A stretch of 64,000 nt of DNA from Bombyx mori (lineage: Eukaryota; Arthropoda; Insecta; Lepidoptera; Bombycidae): positions 1,800,501 to 1,864,500 of the forward strand of contig NC_085128.1 in assembly GCF_030269925.1 (NCBI RefSeq). The letters are read 5' to 3'. The position numbers and the translations under genes are program-made. Below the pieces are notes generated by a model, which searched no databases, was not told the origin of the DNA, and worked only from the letters and a program-made list of their open reading frames with translations. Shown one piece after another: positions 22,184-33,604 of this stretch (its first letter is position 1; each line of letters begins with the position of its first letter).

Positions 22184-22391
22184 TACCGCCCACCAAAGGA
22201 CTACTAAGTTCTTTCTAAATCTATTGCACTAATTACAACGTCAAGGTGACTTCAAAACAATATTCTACAAAACGAAATAAAGGTTGCTTAAATACTAGAC
22301 ATCATAATACAATATGCTTAACTTGCGACTTAGTATAATATTGCTACAGTGACATTGGTAGAGAATCTTGACAAAATTACAAGATGACTTT

Positions 22392-25300
22392 TCACCGAGT
22401 GGAATCCACCGGCAAACGACATAATTTTGTTATTGATCTTGCCCTTAAGATCCAATATTTTGATCTGAGATAACATAGCATTAACTGAATCCCTCCATGT
22501 AGTGTCTTGATATGGGCGTCAGCAACGATCAAGTGTACTAGGGTGTTGTCATTTCCAAGAATAATTAGGTGTTTTCGGTCATCAGGTAAGTTAGTATGTT
22601 TAAGGCGACCGCCCACCCTGATGATATGATTCTCATCCAGGTATGGGTTTAGCGATCGTAATTTACTTTTTCTTCTAACTTGTTTCTTATCTCTTATCCA
22701 ATATATTTCTTCTTTGAATTCTTGTTGTACTAACTTAATGCATGTGATAAGCGCCTCTTCAAATTCTTGTGTAGTTATTTCCTTGCTCGTACTTAAATTA
22801 CTTTTGTATCTTAGAAATCTTTTACAGTAAATAATAGTTTTTAGTAATTCTGGTAACGTATCAAAATCTTCAAGCTGAGCGGTTAAAGGTTTTAATTCTT
22901 CTGCATTGTGGTAAATATTTAATTTTATTGGTTTCATTTCTAATTCTGTTTCCGTTATTCCTGGCTTACTGTATATTATTTCTTTTTTGAATAACCACTT
23001 GGGCCCTGTCCACCACAACTCTCTCTGTTTCAAGTTCACCAGCAGCATGCCTCGCGACCCGATGTCTGCAGGATTCTCTTCGGAAGCTACATGGAACCAT
23101 CGATGTGTGTTTACATTCTCTACAATTTCTACGACCCGGTTCGCCACGAATGTCTTCCATCTATGAGGATCACCAGATAGCCATGCAAGAACAATTGATG
23201 AGTCTGTCCATGCATAGATGTTAGAAGTGGGTATACGCATTGCATTTTCTATTTGCTTAAGTAACTTTGCTAATAACAGCGCCCCACATAACTCCAGGCG
23301 TGGTAGAGACACGGTACGGAGTGGTGCCACTCTAGTACGGGCAGCTAATAGATTGGTGAATACTGAACCATCTTCCCTCTTCACACGAATGTAAGCTACC
23401 GCAGCATAGGCTTTCATGGAAGCATCGCTGAAACCATGAACCTCGATGTTTTCCATCTGTGTGCTTACTGTGTTTAGCCATCTTGGAATACCTATCTCTT
23501 TTACATGTTCAAAGTCTTCTCTAATTGTCAACCAATCGTGTAACAGCGATTGGTTAATCTCGTCATCCCAGCCAATCGGTTCTAGCCATAGCCTTTGTAT
23601 GAGTATCTTAGCCAAAATTAAGCTAGGGGCGATCCATCCCAGTGGGTCAAAAAGTCTTTGAATATCAGATAGTATGCCTCTCTTTGTAATACTGCTTGAC
23701 CTTGCTGGTAAGTTAACTTTGTACTGAAACTGATCTGTGCCCAGGTTCCAGATCAAACCTAGGGCTTGTACATTTCCATCCAATTTAAAATCCAATTGTG
23801 CTCGAGATGTACGGTTGTTTGGTTCTATAGATTTCAAAAATTCAGCAGAATTGGATGACCATTTTGATAATACAAATCCACCTTTCTGTAGAATATTATC
23901 TACTTCTTGTGCTCTCTTTATGGCTTCAGGAGCACTGCTCTCCCCCGACATTAGATCGTCCATGTAAAAATCTTCTTTAATAATTCGAACAGCCATTGGA
24001 TGATTTCGACCCTCATCGTCAGCTACCTGGTGAAGCGTTCTTACAGCCAGGTGAGGAGCCGCCGCTGTACCAAATGTAACACGAAGCATACGATATTCTT
24101 TAATAGGGTCTGTATCATTCTCTCTCCACAAAAGGCGTTGATATCGATCGGCGTCTTCTTCATAAAGTAATATTTGCAGGTACATCTTTTGTATATCACT
24201 TGCATAGCAAACACGATGTAATCTCGATCTCATAAGTATGTTCCTTAAGTCCTCTTGCAGTTGCGGACCTACAAGCAATTCATCGTTTAGAGAAACGCAG
24301 TTAGAGCCCTTCGCTGAAGCATCAAATACTACGCGTGTCTTAGAAGTTTCTCTGTCTGCGTGTACCACGGCGTGATGAGGTAAGTATACTGATTTTCTCT
24401 CATTTATTTCATTCTTAGGTATTTCTTCCATGTAGTTAGCTTTTATGTATTCTTGCATGACCTTTGTATAATCTTCTTTCAGTTTAATTTCTTTCTTAAA
24501 TCTTCTTTCTAGATGAAGTAACCTCTTTCTAGCTATTTCTTTCGTATTTCCTTCAGTCGAAATTGGATTCTTTGTATTAAATGGCAGCCTTACTAGATAT
24601 CTTCCTTCACTATTTCTCGTATGTGTGCTTTCATATATTGTTTCACATAGCTTTTCTTCCTTTGTTAATATTCTCTTTTTATCATTGTCAATTTCCCAGA
24701 GGGATTTCAACATATGATCTATATGGACTTGATGATGAAGGACCAGAAATGATTCATTTTCACGGTTATTATCGATTTCTCCGAAGAGGATCCACCCCAG
24801 GTTGGTTTCTTGGGCACATGGAGAACCTGGAGGGCCCTTAATAAGTGTTGGTTGCACAATCTGTGCATACTCTTTAACACCAAGAAGTAAGTCTATCGAA
24901 CCTGGTTGGAAGTAGTCTGGATCTGCCAGGTTGAGTCCTTCTAGATGTGTCCAATGTGTGACTGTTACAGCTTTGGAGGGGATCTTCGTGGTCAACTGCT
25001 TACTCATAACATATGCTTTTATATTGATTTCGAAACTTGGATTCCAGCGGGAGCCAATCTTAAGTTGAACCACGGGATCAACATTAGTCCTAGTAGATCC
25101 TACCCCGATGATACTTCCTCTCGCTGATTGCCTGGTAAGTTTGAGCATTTGAGCCGCCTTCTCGCTTAAAAATGAAGCCTGCGAACCTTGGTCTACTAGC
25201 GCACGAAGAACAACGGTTTGGTTATGTTCGTTCCTCGCTAAAACCATCGCTGTGGCTAGTAGTGCTGTGCTTTGTTTAGTACAGTGATGTGACGCCACCA

Positions 25301-26609
25301 TGCTATTTATAACCTCTTCTTTCTCTTCTACCCCGTGGTGAGATGCACTCGGTTGATTTCTTTCCTCAGTTTGTGCCGAGTCTTGATGGCGGTGGAGAAG
25401 AGTGTGATGCCGTCTTCTACATAAGCGACAGGACATTTGTAACTTACACTGGTAAGCAGAATGCCCAGGCACCAAACAGTTAAAACACAGATTGTTGGTC
25501 TTGACATAATCAGATCTTTCTTTAGGTTGCAGTTTGGTAAAATTCTTACAATGACATAATGTATGTTTTTCTTTACAGAGCACGCAAGTTCTTTCATTTG
25601 GCTGTGACGTGGTAGCTGTGGCAGTGACTAAATGTGAACGTTCTCTTACAGGTTTGTCACGGCTGCTACAAGTCCCTGACACGGACAATACAAGTTCTAA
25701 GGTACGGTATCTTGACTGCAGGAAATCTTTTAAATTCTCCCAAGTTGGTAGTTCGTCCTCTGATTTTGAATAAGCTGTCTGCTCCCATTCTTTGTGGGAC
25801 TCCGGGTCCAACTTCTGTATCACAAGGAATATAATTATAGGATCCCAGGAGGTCGTAGCTATATTTAAATTTTCTAAATTATTCAAACAATCTGTCGTGA
25901 CGTCTAATAAATTTTTTAATTGATTTGCAGACTGAGAACTAATTTTCTTCTGATTAAATAATTTCTTCAAAACTGAGTTAATTATTAATCTTTTATTTCC
26001 ATACCTTGACTTCAAAATATTCCATGCTTTTTTATAATTGTTTTCCGTGACTTGAACAGGTTTCAATAATGTTTCTGCCTCGCAGCTGACTGTACTCTTA
26101 AGATAATGTAACTTTTGTACGTCACTTAAAGCCGGGTTCTTATCCACTAAGGAAGTAAATAGGTCTTGAAACGTAGGCCAATCTTCATAGTTTCCAGTGA
26201 ATTTAGGTAATTCGATTCTCGGTAACCGAACAACGTTTTCGGTATCCGCAATAATCTTAGAATTATTTGATGAGGACGTTAAAGTACTCGGCGCGGCTGC
26301 TTGTGTGAAAGATTGCAAAAGATCTTTTAAATCGGCTAACAAGACGAGATACAAATCTTCGAACACAAGGTAATCTTCATTTTGAAAATATGGTAACTTT
26401 TGTCTTTGTTCTTTCGGTGTTATTTTTACCAATTGTAGATGCGTTTGCTTAAATGTAGTCCAATATTCTTCGATACATTTGATTCTTGCTTCTACATAAC
26501 CTCTTGTCAATCTAGCCTTTGGACATTTCTTTAAATTAATTTGAGTTTTGTTTAAGAGCGCAGCGGTATCTTCTAAAACATTCAAAAGTTCATCCATAGT
26601 ACCGTCCAA
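22392..26609 (-). CDS. BEL/Pao Gag-Pol polyprotein, truncated at integrase
   Basis: The polyprotein would supply capsid, protease, reverse transcriptase and RNase H for cytoplasmic replication of the element. Visible domains in order: gag-like (DUF1759-type) about residues 130-300; zinc knuckles at about 341-406 (CVLCKEKHTLCHC; CFNCLVPGHSAYQC; CRLCRRRHHTLLH); retropepsin at about 465-580 with LVDQGSQASF near 471; reverse transcriptase about 715-920 with YMDD near 882; RNase H about 1055-1185 with the likely acidic quartet D1062, E1106, D1136 and D1182 (ENPADIGSRG). It ends just after HGGIQLMLCYLRSKYWILRA, the start of the integrase zinc-binding region, then runs into unrelated residues and a stop. 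The frame is open for 1405 codons. The start Met lies about 170 bp inside the 5' LTR. Loss of integrase means it would need help to reinsert. Confidence 0.9.
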   Translation of the reverse strand: MDGTMDELLNVLEDTAALLNKTQINLKKCPKARLTRGYVEARIKCIEEYWTTFKQTHLQLVKITPKEQRQKLPYFQNEDYLVFEDLYLVLLADLKDLLQSFTQAAAPSTLTSSSNNSKIIADTENVVRLPRIELPKFTGNYEDWPTFQDLFTSLVDKNPALSDVQKLHYLKSTVSCEAETLLKPVQVTENNYKKAWNILKSRYGNKRLIINSVLKKLFNQKKISSQSANQLKNLLDVTTDCLNNLENLNIATTSWDPIIIFLVIQKLDPESHKEWEQTAYSKSEDELPTWENLKDFLQSRYRTLELVLSVSGTCSSRDKPVRERSHLVTATATTSQPNERTCVLCKEKHTLCHCKNFTKLQPKERSDYVKTNNLCFNCLVPGHSAYQCKLQMSCRLCRRRHHTLLHRHQDSAQTEERNQPSASHHGVEEKEEVINSMVASHHCTKQSTALLATAMVLARNEHNQTVVLRALVDQGSQASFLSEKAAQMLKLTRQSARGSIIGVGSTRTNVDPVVQLKIGSRWNPSFEINIKAYVMSKQLTTKIPSKAVTVTHWTHLEGLNLADPDYFQPGSIDLLLGVKEYAQIVQPTLIKGPPGSPCAQETNLGWILFGEIDNNRENESFLVLHHQVHIDHMLKSLWEIDNDKKRILTKEEKLCETIYESTHTRNSEGRYLVRLPFNTKNPISTEGNTKEIARKRLLHLERRFKKEIKLKEDYTKVMQEYIKANYMEEIPKNEINERKSVYLPHHAVVHADRETSKTRVVFDASAKGSNCVSLNDELLVGPQLQEDLRNILMRSRLHRVCYASDIQKMYLQILLYEEDADRYQRLLWRENDTDPIKEYRMLRVTFGTAAAPHLAVRTLHQVADDEGRNHPMAVRIIKEDFYMDDLMSGESSAPEAIKRAQEVDNILQKGGFVLSKWSSNSAEFLKSIEPNNRTSRAQLDFKLDGNVQALGLIWNLGTDQFQYKVNLPARSSSITKRGILSDIQRLFDPLGWIAPSLILAKILIQRLWLEPIGWDDEINQSLLHDWLTIREDFEHVKEIGIPRWLNTVSTQMENIEVHGFSDASMKAYAAVAYIRVKREDGSVFTNLLAARTRVAPLRTVSLPRLELCGALLLAKLLKQIENAMRIPTSNIYAWTDSSIVLAWLSGDPHRWKTFVANRVVEIVENVNTHRWFHVASEENPADIGSRGMLLVNLKQRELWWTGPKWLFKKEIIYSKPGITETELEMKPIKLNIYHNAEELKPLTAQLEDFDTLPELLKTIIYCKRFLRYKSNLSTSKEITTQEFEEALITCIKLVQQEFKEEIYWIRDKKQVRRKSKLRSLNPYLDENHIIRVGGRLKHTNLPDDRKHLIILGNDNTLVHLIVADAHIKTLHGGIQLMLCYLRSKYWILRARSITKLCRLPVDSTR

Positions 26610-26776
26610 CCAGAAAACGGAATAAAATTGTAATATTTATAAATTATGTATAAATTATTTGTCTTTAAATCACTGGAATGTGGTTTACGGCTTACTGGAA
26701 AACAATATTTTCACTGACCGGCGTCCATTTTCGATAGCTTGTATGTTCAAAAAAATCCGCTCGAATTTGACCAATA

Positions 26777-26926
26777 TGAATGATGTAATTAAGTTTCAAT
26801 TTAGTTTGCGTACTATCCGTAAAGAAAAACTGTGTGTGGTTGCAACGACATTTATTGTGCGACTGACTTCACTTTTGACAAGTAAAAATATAGTAATTAG
26901 CAAAGAGTATAAGGTTAGTAACAACA
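26777..26926 (-). repeat. BEL/Pao 5' LTR
   Basis: Second copy of the 150-bp direct repeat. On the minus strand the LTR ends CATTCA, then TAT and TGGTCAAATTCGAGCGG. The TGG placed three bases after the LTR is where a tRNA primer-binding site is expected, but I cannot match it to a specific tRNA. Confidence 0.75.
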
Positions 26927-27220
26927 CACGGGGCTTTAACCTGAGGACGTTGCTAACACTAGCCCTAGCAAAAGCTTCGTAGAATCTATCACCGGATCGG
27001 AAACGCTACCCATTGAGAAGATCCTGCGAGAAACTCAGTGGACTGTGTTTGTCGGTTAGTTTACTCGCCGAACCTTTCATCGCAAGCGACGGGAGTGACG
27101 AGAACGTTGATCGGTGCTTGAGGTACGGAGGTTAGTGAATCGGGAAGATCCGAAATGATGAGTTTAGGACGACGCCGACTGCTTACAATTCGGTCCGCAG
27201 GATCGGTTATAATTAGGTTG
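26927..27220 (-). repeat. Family C repeat
   Basis: CACGGGGCTTTAACCTGAGG, GAATCTATCACCGGATCGGAA, GCGAGAAACTCAGTGGACTG and GAATCGGGAAGATCCG, in the order of family C. The segment that would precede CACGGGG is missing because the BEL/Pao LTR sits exactly there. Confidence 0.75.
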
Positions 27221-27370
27221 AAATCTCATGTGTTAATAAGAGGCTGACTTGTCCTTAAAATTGTAACCCATGTTTGCTGCGTGGCATAAATAAGCCGGGT
27301 AGTTGTACCCACACGTATGGACTTACACTACGTCCCACCACCAGTTAAAATTCTAACCCGGTAACGCTGA
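27221..27370 (-). repeat. Degenerate BMC1-type tail
   Basis: GGCATAAATAAGCCGGGTAG, TACCCACACGTATGGACTTAC and GTCCCACCACCAGT are mutated forms of the tail up to its usual upstream boundary. Confidence 0.55.
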
Positions 27371-27571
27371 CATGGTATCTCTGAACTATCAGCCAAAGTA
27401 GAAAAAAAAAGTTAATTTTTTTTTGATAAAAATATCGTACTTCTTTCTTTAATTGAAATTGATTGCACTGTTCGTATGTGTTACTTTAGCAAATGTTTAT
27501 TTATCGACGTTTTATATAAACTGTTATATAAAATACCTAGATACGGAAGAGCGATATGTAAATGAAAATTT

Positions 27572-27815
27572 AATTAAAACTAGCGGACCCGAAAGACGTT
27601 GTCCTGCAAAAACTTATTCAAGCGGCCGTTTAGTTTTAGTATAGATAAATAACCTAGATGCCAACTGCAGCGCTATCTGCCGGGATGATTTGTGAATCTA
27701 AGCCATCCAGAGTACCACTCAAACGAATACAAAAAAAATCATTCAAATCGGTCCAGCCGTTTAGGAGGAGTTCAGTGACAAACACACAAACAGAAGAAAT
27801 TTATATATGTATTAG
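27572..27815 (-). mobile_element. Non-autonomous Helitron-like element
   Basis: Starts AACTAGCGGACCCGAAAGACG, contains AAATCGGTCCAGCCGTTTAGG and ACAAACACACAAACAGAAG, and ends in TATATATGTATTAG. This order is the lepidopteran Helitron pattern read from 3' to 5'. No coding potential. Confidence 0.65.
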
Positions 27816-28102
27816 CTGATCCGGCAGACTTCGTAGTGCCTCAATCGATAAATAAAAGACCTAAACTTTCGTATAAAATAAACATAAAACAAACAAAAGG
27901 AATCCGTCCGACGGGGGACACATCAAAGGAAAAACAAAATTGTTATTTTTGTTTAATTCCGAGCATTTTCATATTTATTTAACTTTTAAACCTTCTCTGG
28001 ACTTCTACGAATAATTCAAGACCAAAATTAGCCAAATCGGTCCAGCCGTTCTCGAGTTTTAGCGAGACTAACGAACAGCAATTCATTTTTATATAGATAA
28101 AA
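27816..28102 (-). mobile_element. Helitron-like element, tandem neighbour
   Basis: CTGATCCGGCAGACTTCGTAG to CATTTTTATATAGATA, about 290 bp. It is joined head-to-tail to the preceding element. A copy with roughly 90% identity lies at 60.64-60.93 kb in the same orientation. Confidence 0.7.
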
Positions 28103-29594
28103 AGATACCCCAAGTTCAAGATAGAGTAAGATTGCTTAATAATATAAAATATTAATACAGTGACTTCGAAGCATGAGATAAAAGTATTTAATTTCAATTA
28201 AGTTTCGCTGTCGTGTTTATTTCACCGCCCTGTTAGCGAGGTACGTTATCAGAGGAAATGTCAAGAGTGACAGTATCTGAAAGGCGGTATGCCGTGATTA
28301 CCCCCATTATGAGGCATCACGCGTCAAATATTGCCGCCATGGTATATATTTATTTTCTTAATTCCGAAGAAAATTTGAAATTCAATAAATTACGATGAAG
28401 TTTTATTATAACATATTTTTTGGCTTATTACAATATGCAAAAAATCTTTGCATAATATTATTATGATGAAAGATATTTTTTTAAATACACTCTCCACACT
28501 ACACGTGTTAAAGCCATTCAAAATTATAATGGATAACTGAAATAAAATAAAATGCGTTTATTTCAGGCAACTTAAGCCTACGAATAAATAATAAGTATTC
28601 GTAGACTTAAGCCCATAATTTCACATACAATTACATAATATTTAAATCAAAATACAATAAAATAAAAATTACAATTTATCAGATTGATTAAAAATTAAAA
28701 TAAACAAAAATGAAATCAAATCAAATGATACCGAATCAAATTTATTAAAATTAAAAATTTCAACTACTAATATAAAATTAAAAATTAAATTAATTAATTA
28801 AATAAAATTAAAACCGTACGCAGAAATATCTAGAGGAAGTATTTTACTCGTATCTTCTGAAAAACAGACGCATATATCGTCATGTACAATCCTCTAAACA
28901 AAATATGAATTGTAGCTCCGAAGATACCACGAATAGTTACTTAAACTATAAAAAAACAGACAAACAAATCGTCCAGATATATCAAAAGATATGTATCGTA
29001 ATTATTTATAAGGGGACCACCCATGGATTAGAGAGAATCGTCTCCGACGGACGTAAAAGCCCTGATAAATTATTTATGTTAGTGTTCTTCATTAAATTCA
29101 TCTAAATTCTACTATTCACAAATAAGATTATGTTAAATTTACTTACACGTACTATTTAGTTACAAATAAACATCCTAGAAGATCTTTTACTTCGATTATT
29201 ATCGCTTGATATAAACTAATCTTACTGTTTAATATGATGTCATTTTACAATTTTGCCAATGCTCATTTTACAATTTTCGAAGATAGAAATGTCTGAAGCT
29301 TTGGTGGTTTGTTGGCTTGGAGCCTGTTCCATCTCAGCGACTTTGTTTCCCTCACGCTTTTACTACCTTGGTCTGCTCTTAATGTCTATGTTGGTGATGG
29401 TGCTCACCATTCAGCACTGAGTGAACCAAGAGCTATGTAGTAGTTATAATCCAATTAGTACAATTGGTGTTTTTTTAGGTCACAGTATGAACTGTCTTCG
29501 TAATCGGGGACGATTCTTATTTAAATAAACTAGATAGAAGATTAACAAAATTTCATATCAGAAACCTTACCAATTTCCATATCAGACAATGAAC
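28103..29594. other. Gene-free AT-rich DNA with a small hairpin
   Basis: Very AT-rich, with AAATTAAAATT-type low complexity at 28640-28810. A hairpin near 28574-28615 has arms CTTAAGCCTACGAATA and TATTCGTAGACTTAAG (one mismatch). No gene recognised. Confidence 0.4.
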
Positions 29595-29690
29595 GAAATC
29601 ACTATATAGCTATAGAGCCATCTAATGTTAAATGGTTATCCGTAGATAAATCATGACGTAAGCGCTGTTACCCACCAAGACATGAGGTGG
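29595..29690 (-). repeat. Degenerate BMC1-type tail
   Basis: GAGCCATCTAATGTTAAATGG, GTTACCCACCAAGACATGAGG: diverged terminal segment, back to back with the next plus-strand copy. Confidence 0.5.
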
Positions 29691-29935
29691 TTATTACTGA
29701 CGGTAGAACCTCTTGTGAGTCCGCGCGGGTAGGTACCACTACCCTGCTTATTTCTGCCGTGAAGCAGTAGGTAATGCGTTTCGGTTTGATCGGTGGGGCA
29801 GCCGTCGTAACTACACTTGAGGCCTGAGAGATTGATATCTCAAGGTGGGTGACGCATTTACGTTATAGAAGTCTATGGGCTCCAGTAACCACTTCACTCC
29901 AGATGGGCTGTGAGCTACAAAACTAAGCAATAAAA
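29691..29935 (+). repeat. BMC1-type tail, plus orientation, near complete
   Basis: Runs from the usual boundary (GACGGTAGAACCTCTTGTGAG) to AAGCAATAAAAAAAA with GTAGGTACCACTACCCTGC and CAGCCGTCGTAACTACAC between. It is a head-less unit. Confidence 0.85.
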
Positions 29936-30954
29936 AAAAACGGTCGAAGTTGCAATTGTATTAAACCACCCACCACCTTTCAAACCGCATGACTAATCCG
30001 CAGCAGAATTAGTTTTAACAAGCACCCACGAGATATTGCGAAATGCATCTAAATAAAGGTTTTCCGAAAATACAGTCAAAAGCGTGACTTTATAATTACT
30101 CATTTTTTTCATATTTGTGAAACAAGGGAAACCAAAGCTATCTTCAAAACAGATTTCCCTTTGCGCGTTTTATAACTCATTTCCTGATGACATCGCCGCT
30201 AAAATTTTATGATTCATTCGACCTGACCTACTTTCTTCACTTGTACTACAACCGGGTCATTAAATGTGTATCACAACAGAGCGACAATGTTTTCGAAAAT
30301 TATATTTTTAAAAATTAAAACAAAAAGGCCAAAAATCAGTATCAGTATAGATGTTATAATCGTAGAGTAAAACAGAATTGAAAGCCCTAAATGACAAATT
30401 TCACATTGAAACTCTGTTCTGATATTCACTCATTGAGAGGTCGTATTCGATGTCTGTAGACATTTCATATGTTTGATTAGGGTTACCTTCGTAGGAAGTG
30501 TACCAGGAGGAATATTGACAATAAATTGACCGAAATTGCTTTGGGGCTCTACTTTTTTTGGTTTTGTACGGAAAGACACACAATATAATGCATACTAATC
30601 TTATGTTTTTTAGATCTAGTAATAAAACATTTAATAACAATCTTAGTGGCTCACAGAACTCAACAAAAAGCCAAAAATTGATAACCTAACAATGAATGTT
30701 TTTAATTAAAACCTAATGGCTCTACGAATAAAAAACATATTTCCCAAATATTGAATTCATTTAATTATGTACCAAATCTCTATCAAATGTAAAAAAACAT
30801 ATTGATGTTGGGTAGATAGGATTAAAAATATTAAAAGGAGCGGCGCCCACTGCGATCTATGATAAGAAAATTATAGGATTGTCTACCAAATTCATTGTTG
30901 GAGTTTCATGCTCACGTATTGTGATGTCAGTGCTTCCTTAATTTTGTTTGTTAT
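29936..30954. other. Unique AT-rich spacer
   Basis: No coding or repeat signature recognised. Confidence 0.4.
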
Positions 30955-31150
30955 TTTTTTAGGTGCCTTTTTTATTCACGAACAAATCAGTTCACGGCAA
31001 GTTAGATGCTAAGTAGTACCCAGAATCTTTTTTAGGTGTTTTTTTTTATACAGACTATCCTATGCAGTAATCGAAGTATTTAACCATAGCAACGCGAATT
31101 CTGCTGCCCTCCATGAGATAAGCGATCGAAATTGATTCTAGGGGAATGAC
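30955..31150 (-). repeat. Very degenerate BMC1-type relic
   Basis: TTCACGGCAAGTTAGATGC, GCTAAGTAGTACCCAGAATC and CCATGAGATAAGCGATC keep only scattered matches to the tail. Low confidence. Confidence 0.3.
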
Positions 31151-31369
31151 GGCTCTTGGACATAATTGCTTTAAAAACTTGGTACAAACTTCTGCGAGCT
31201 TTAAGTAGTTCTATAGATCAGCACGAAGCCATCGCACCATTCATGACTTTTGTTATAAAATTAACGTTTTTACATCAAGTATATGATTGGCAGAAATCAA
31301 ATGTTTATACCATTAAAATGGAAGTAAAAATGTGGCGTTGGTAATAATATTTTTAACTCGCTAACAATT

Positions 31370-31590
31370 TTTCGCTCACTCCCCTCTTACACACATCGTC
31401 TTTCACGCAATCCATTCATTTCAGGTCTGCCTCTTCTTCTATATCCTTCCACATTCATAGTTAGCACTCTCTTACCAACCTCATTTTCATTTCCTCTCAT
31501 CATATGTCTATACCATCCCAAACGCGCATTTCTCTGTCACAGGTGCCACTTTCAGACTTCCTCTAACATATTCATTTCGTACTCTGGTAG
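31370..31590 (-). pseudogene. RTE-type LINE 3' coding relic
   Basis: On the minus strand it reads RLGWYRHMMRGNENEV, then a Gly/Arg-rich patch with RRRGRPEM, matching the WYGHVxR and RGRPKxxW blocks of RTE-type polymerases. Frameshifted and diverged. Confidence 0.6.
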
Positions 31591-32434
31591 CTGTAGCCAT
31601 CATCAAATAAAATAAATACGGCAAAAAACCTCAAGATGCTATCATCTACATCTATCCATGAAGATTTATTATAAGGCTTACCATCGCCAGTTTGCGATTG
31701 CACTACGCTGGTATAATACTTAGAGAATCCTGCTACACATTCTCCGGTATATCTCTAATCGGCTTTTATGTAACTCAAGGTGTGGTGGTTCTATTCTAGA
31801 AATCACACAGCTACAATATCATTACAGAGTTTATTTCGTTTCAAGTAACAGTAGTTTGGATATTTTTATAATACTCTTGGTATTTTAGTCAAAAAACATA
31901 CAAGGCATGAAAGCATCAATATAATGATGCCTCGAAATCTTTCATTGTCGTTTTCGTCTGAATTCTCAAATTTAAAAGTATAATCCAAAAACTCCATCCG
32001 TATATGGACAGTGAGGTTCACGGTGATCCGAATTTATACGTCTAATGAAATCGAAGTTCGTGCCCATCTTTTTTATCGAAATTCCGTGTACCTAAACAGG
32101 TATCGGCGGGAGACAATAAAAATGGGGTATGGTTATGAATATTCATGTCTGGGCTCTGCAGGCTTGCGGTGTTCGGTTTCTCATCTATTTCTGTTTTTTT
32201 TTCCAAATACAATCTTTACAGAAACAATAGTACATTTGCACACTACCTTGTTTAATAAATTTGGTTAATTAAGATTACCTGGCAGCTAATCAATTTATTG
32301 TACAAAAATTTTTGAAAGGAAAAAATAAAAGAATTTCGAAATTTATTCTTAAAGAGATTTTTAGGGATATGTCCCTTCATGAAGAATATTCTAGATTGTT
32401 TTATTGCTATTTAAAGTAGACTATTATATGGCCA
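31591..32434. other. Unique spacer
   Basis: No gene recognised. The short open frame at 32.0-32.27 kb has no family signature. Confidence 0.35.
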
Positions 32435-32515
32435 GCCTGATGATGAGCGGCTACTGTCGCTCAAGGACGTTAACAATGCCAATGCCATGCCAGGAGGCCG
32501 CTGACTACTGTTAAT
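32435..32515 (-). repeat. Degenerate CR1-like 3' tail
   Basis: ATATGGCCAGCCTGATGATGAG, GGCTACTGTCGCTCAAGGAC and AATGCCATGCCAGGAGGC are mutated forms of the CR1-like tail. Confidence 0.6.
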
Positions 32516-33169
32516 TTAAGCTTTAGATCAATATAACAGAAACTTTATCGATTGATGAACAAACATTCTCAAACCGACGTAAACATTTATTCCCGTCATT
32601 TTTTCTCTATATCGCTTACAAAACCCTTAAAAGATATGGAAGTTAGAAATATGGGGGTTGTCAAGGGGAGGGGCAATCATAATTTTCACTGAGAGCTCCT
32701 GACCGAGGAAATTCGTATAAATTTCACTCGAGGCTGATGTATTCGTCGGTGAATGAATTAGATGTACGCAGGATAAATTATATGCAAAATTTCACTCCCG
32801 TATTTTATCTCTTTGTGATGCTTCGTATATTTTCATGGGGGTTGTTTGCAAAATGAAATGTTTTCTTAAATTACTGAAGCAATGCTTTTACTGCACTAAT
32901 ACCGACCATCGAATTATAACTATAAAAGTATTAATGTTTTTCTGATTTCCGTTTTGTGTTCTAAGATATAAAATTTTACCAAAATTACGCACGATTTATT
33001 TTAAAATGTACTTATTTGCTTTTACCACGATACTACGGTGTAGTAAACGCTCTCATAGATGATTACCAATCCAGCAATAGTATCAGTATGGATAACATAC
33101 AGATTAAATATTTTACATCAGGTAAATCATCAGCGAAATCCTGTCAATCTCTGGGTATTTTTCGTTACA
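32516..33169. other. Unique spacer
   Basis: Nothing recognised. Confidence 0.35.
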
Positions 33170-33300
33170 TGACTTCTAAGTCTCAGTTACAACGGCTTTA
33201 TCAGTCAAACAGAAACGCATTACTGCTTCACGGTAGAAATAGATAGGACTGTAGTCCACACTAGTATGGACTCACAAGAAGCCCTACCATCATGGAGTAG
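33170..33300 (-). repeat. BMC1-type tail fragment
   Basis: TCTCAGTTACAACGGCTTTATC, GCATTACTGCTTCACGGTAG and ACTCACAAGAAGCCCTACCA: the central-to-upstream half of the tail. Confidence 0.75.
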
Positions 33301-33604
33301 CTATAAATATATACCCTGACACAGCTTAACCAGGCATCTTAAAATCAAGCTACGTACTGTATGGTTTTAAAACACGGTCCATTGGGTACAAAAATCGTAA
33401 AGTAATCGTAAAGGGCTCATGATAGTTAAAGCTAAAAAGAACGTTATACTTTTAAAGGCCCCAGCAAGGATTATCTTCTTTGTCGTAGATGCTGAAAAAT
33501 CTACGAACCAAGTACCTCGAATACCAAATACATTCCATAAAGCAATGAAGCACAGTCAAGGCGACTGTTCACGCAAATAATATACTTACGCTATTGATAG
33601 TCTA

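Larger units (their letters stand above)
22034..26926 (-). mobile_element. BEL/Pao LTR retrotransposon, integrase-deficient
   Basis: Two 150-bp direct repeats, 22034-22183 and 26777-26926, appear identical by eye and begin TG and end CA. They enclose one long minus-strand Gag-Pol frame. Between the frame's end and the left LTR there are only about 210 bp, so the integrase core is missing. No target-site duplication is visible: the left flank is poly(A), the right flank is family C sequence (CACGGGGCT). A purine-rich stretch GGTGGGCGGTA lies next to the left LTR on the minus strand as a possible polypurine tract. Confidence 0.85.

Noticed and set aside
21946..22218. Plus-strand frame beginning with poly-lysine and running into the LTR
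   Set aside because: Translation of the 73-nt poly(A) and LTR sequence, not a gene. The matching frame at 26659-26982 is the other LTR.
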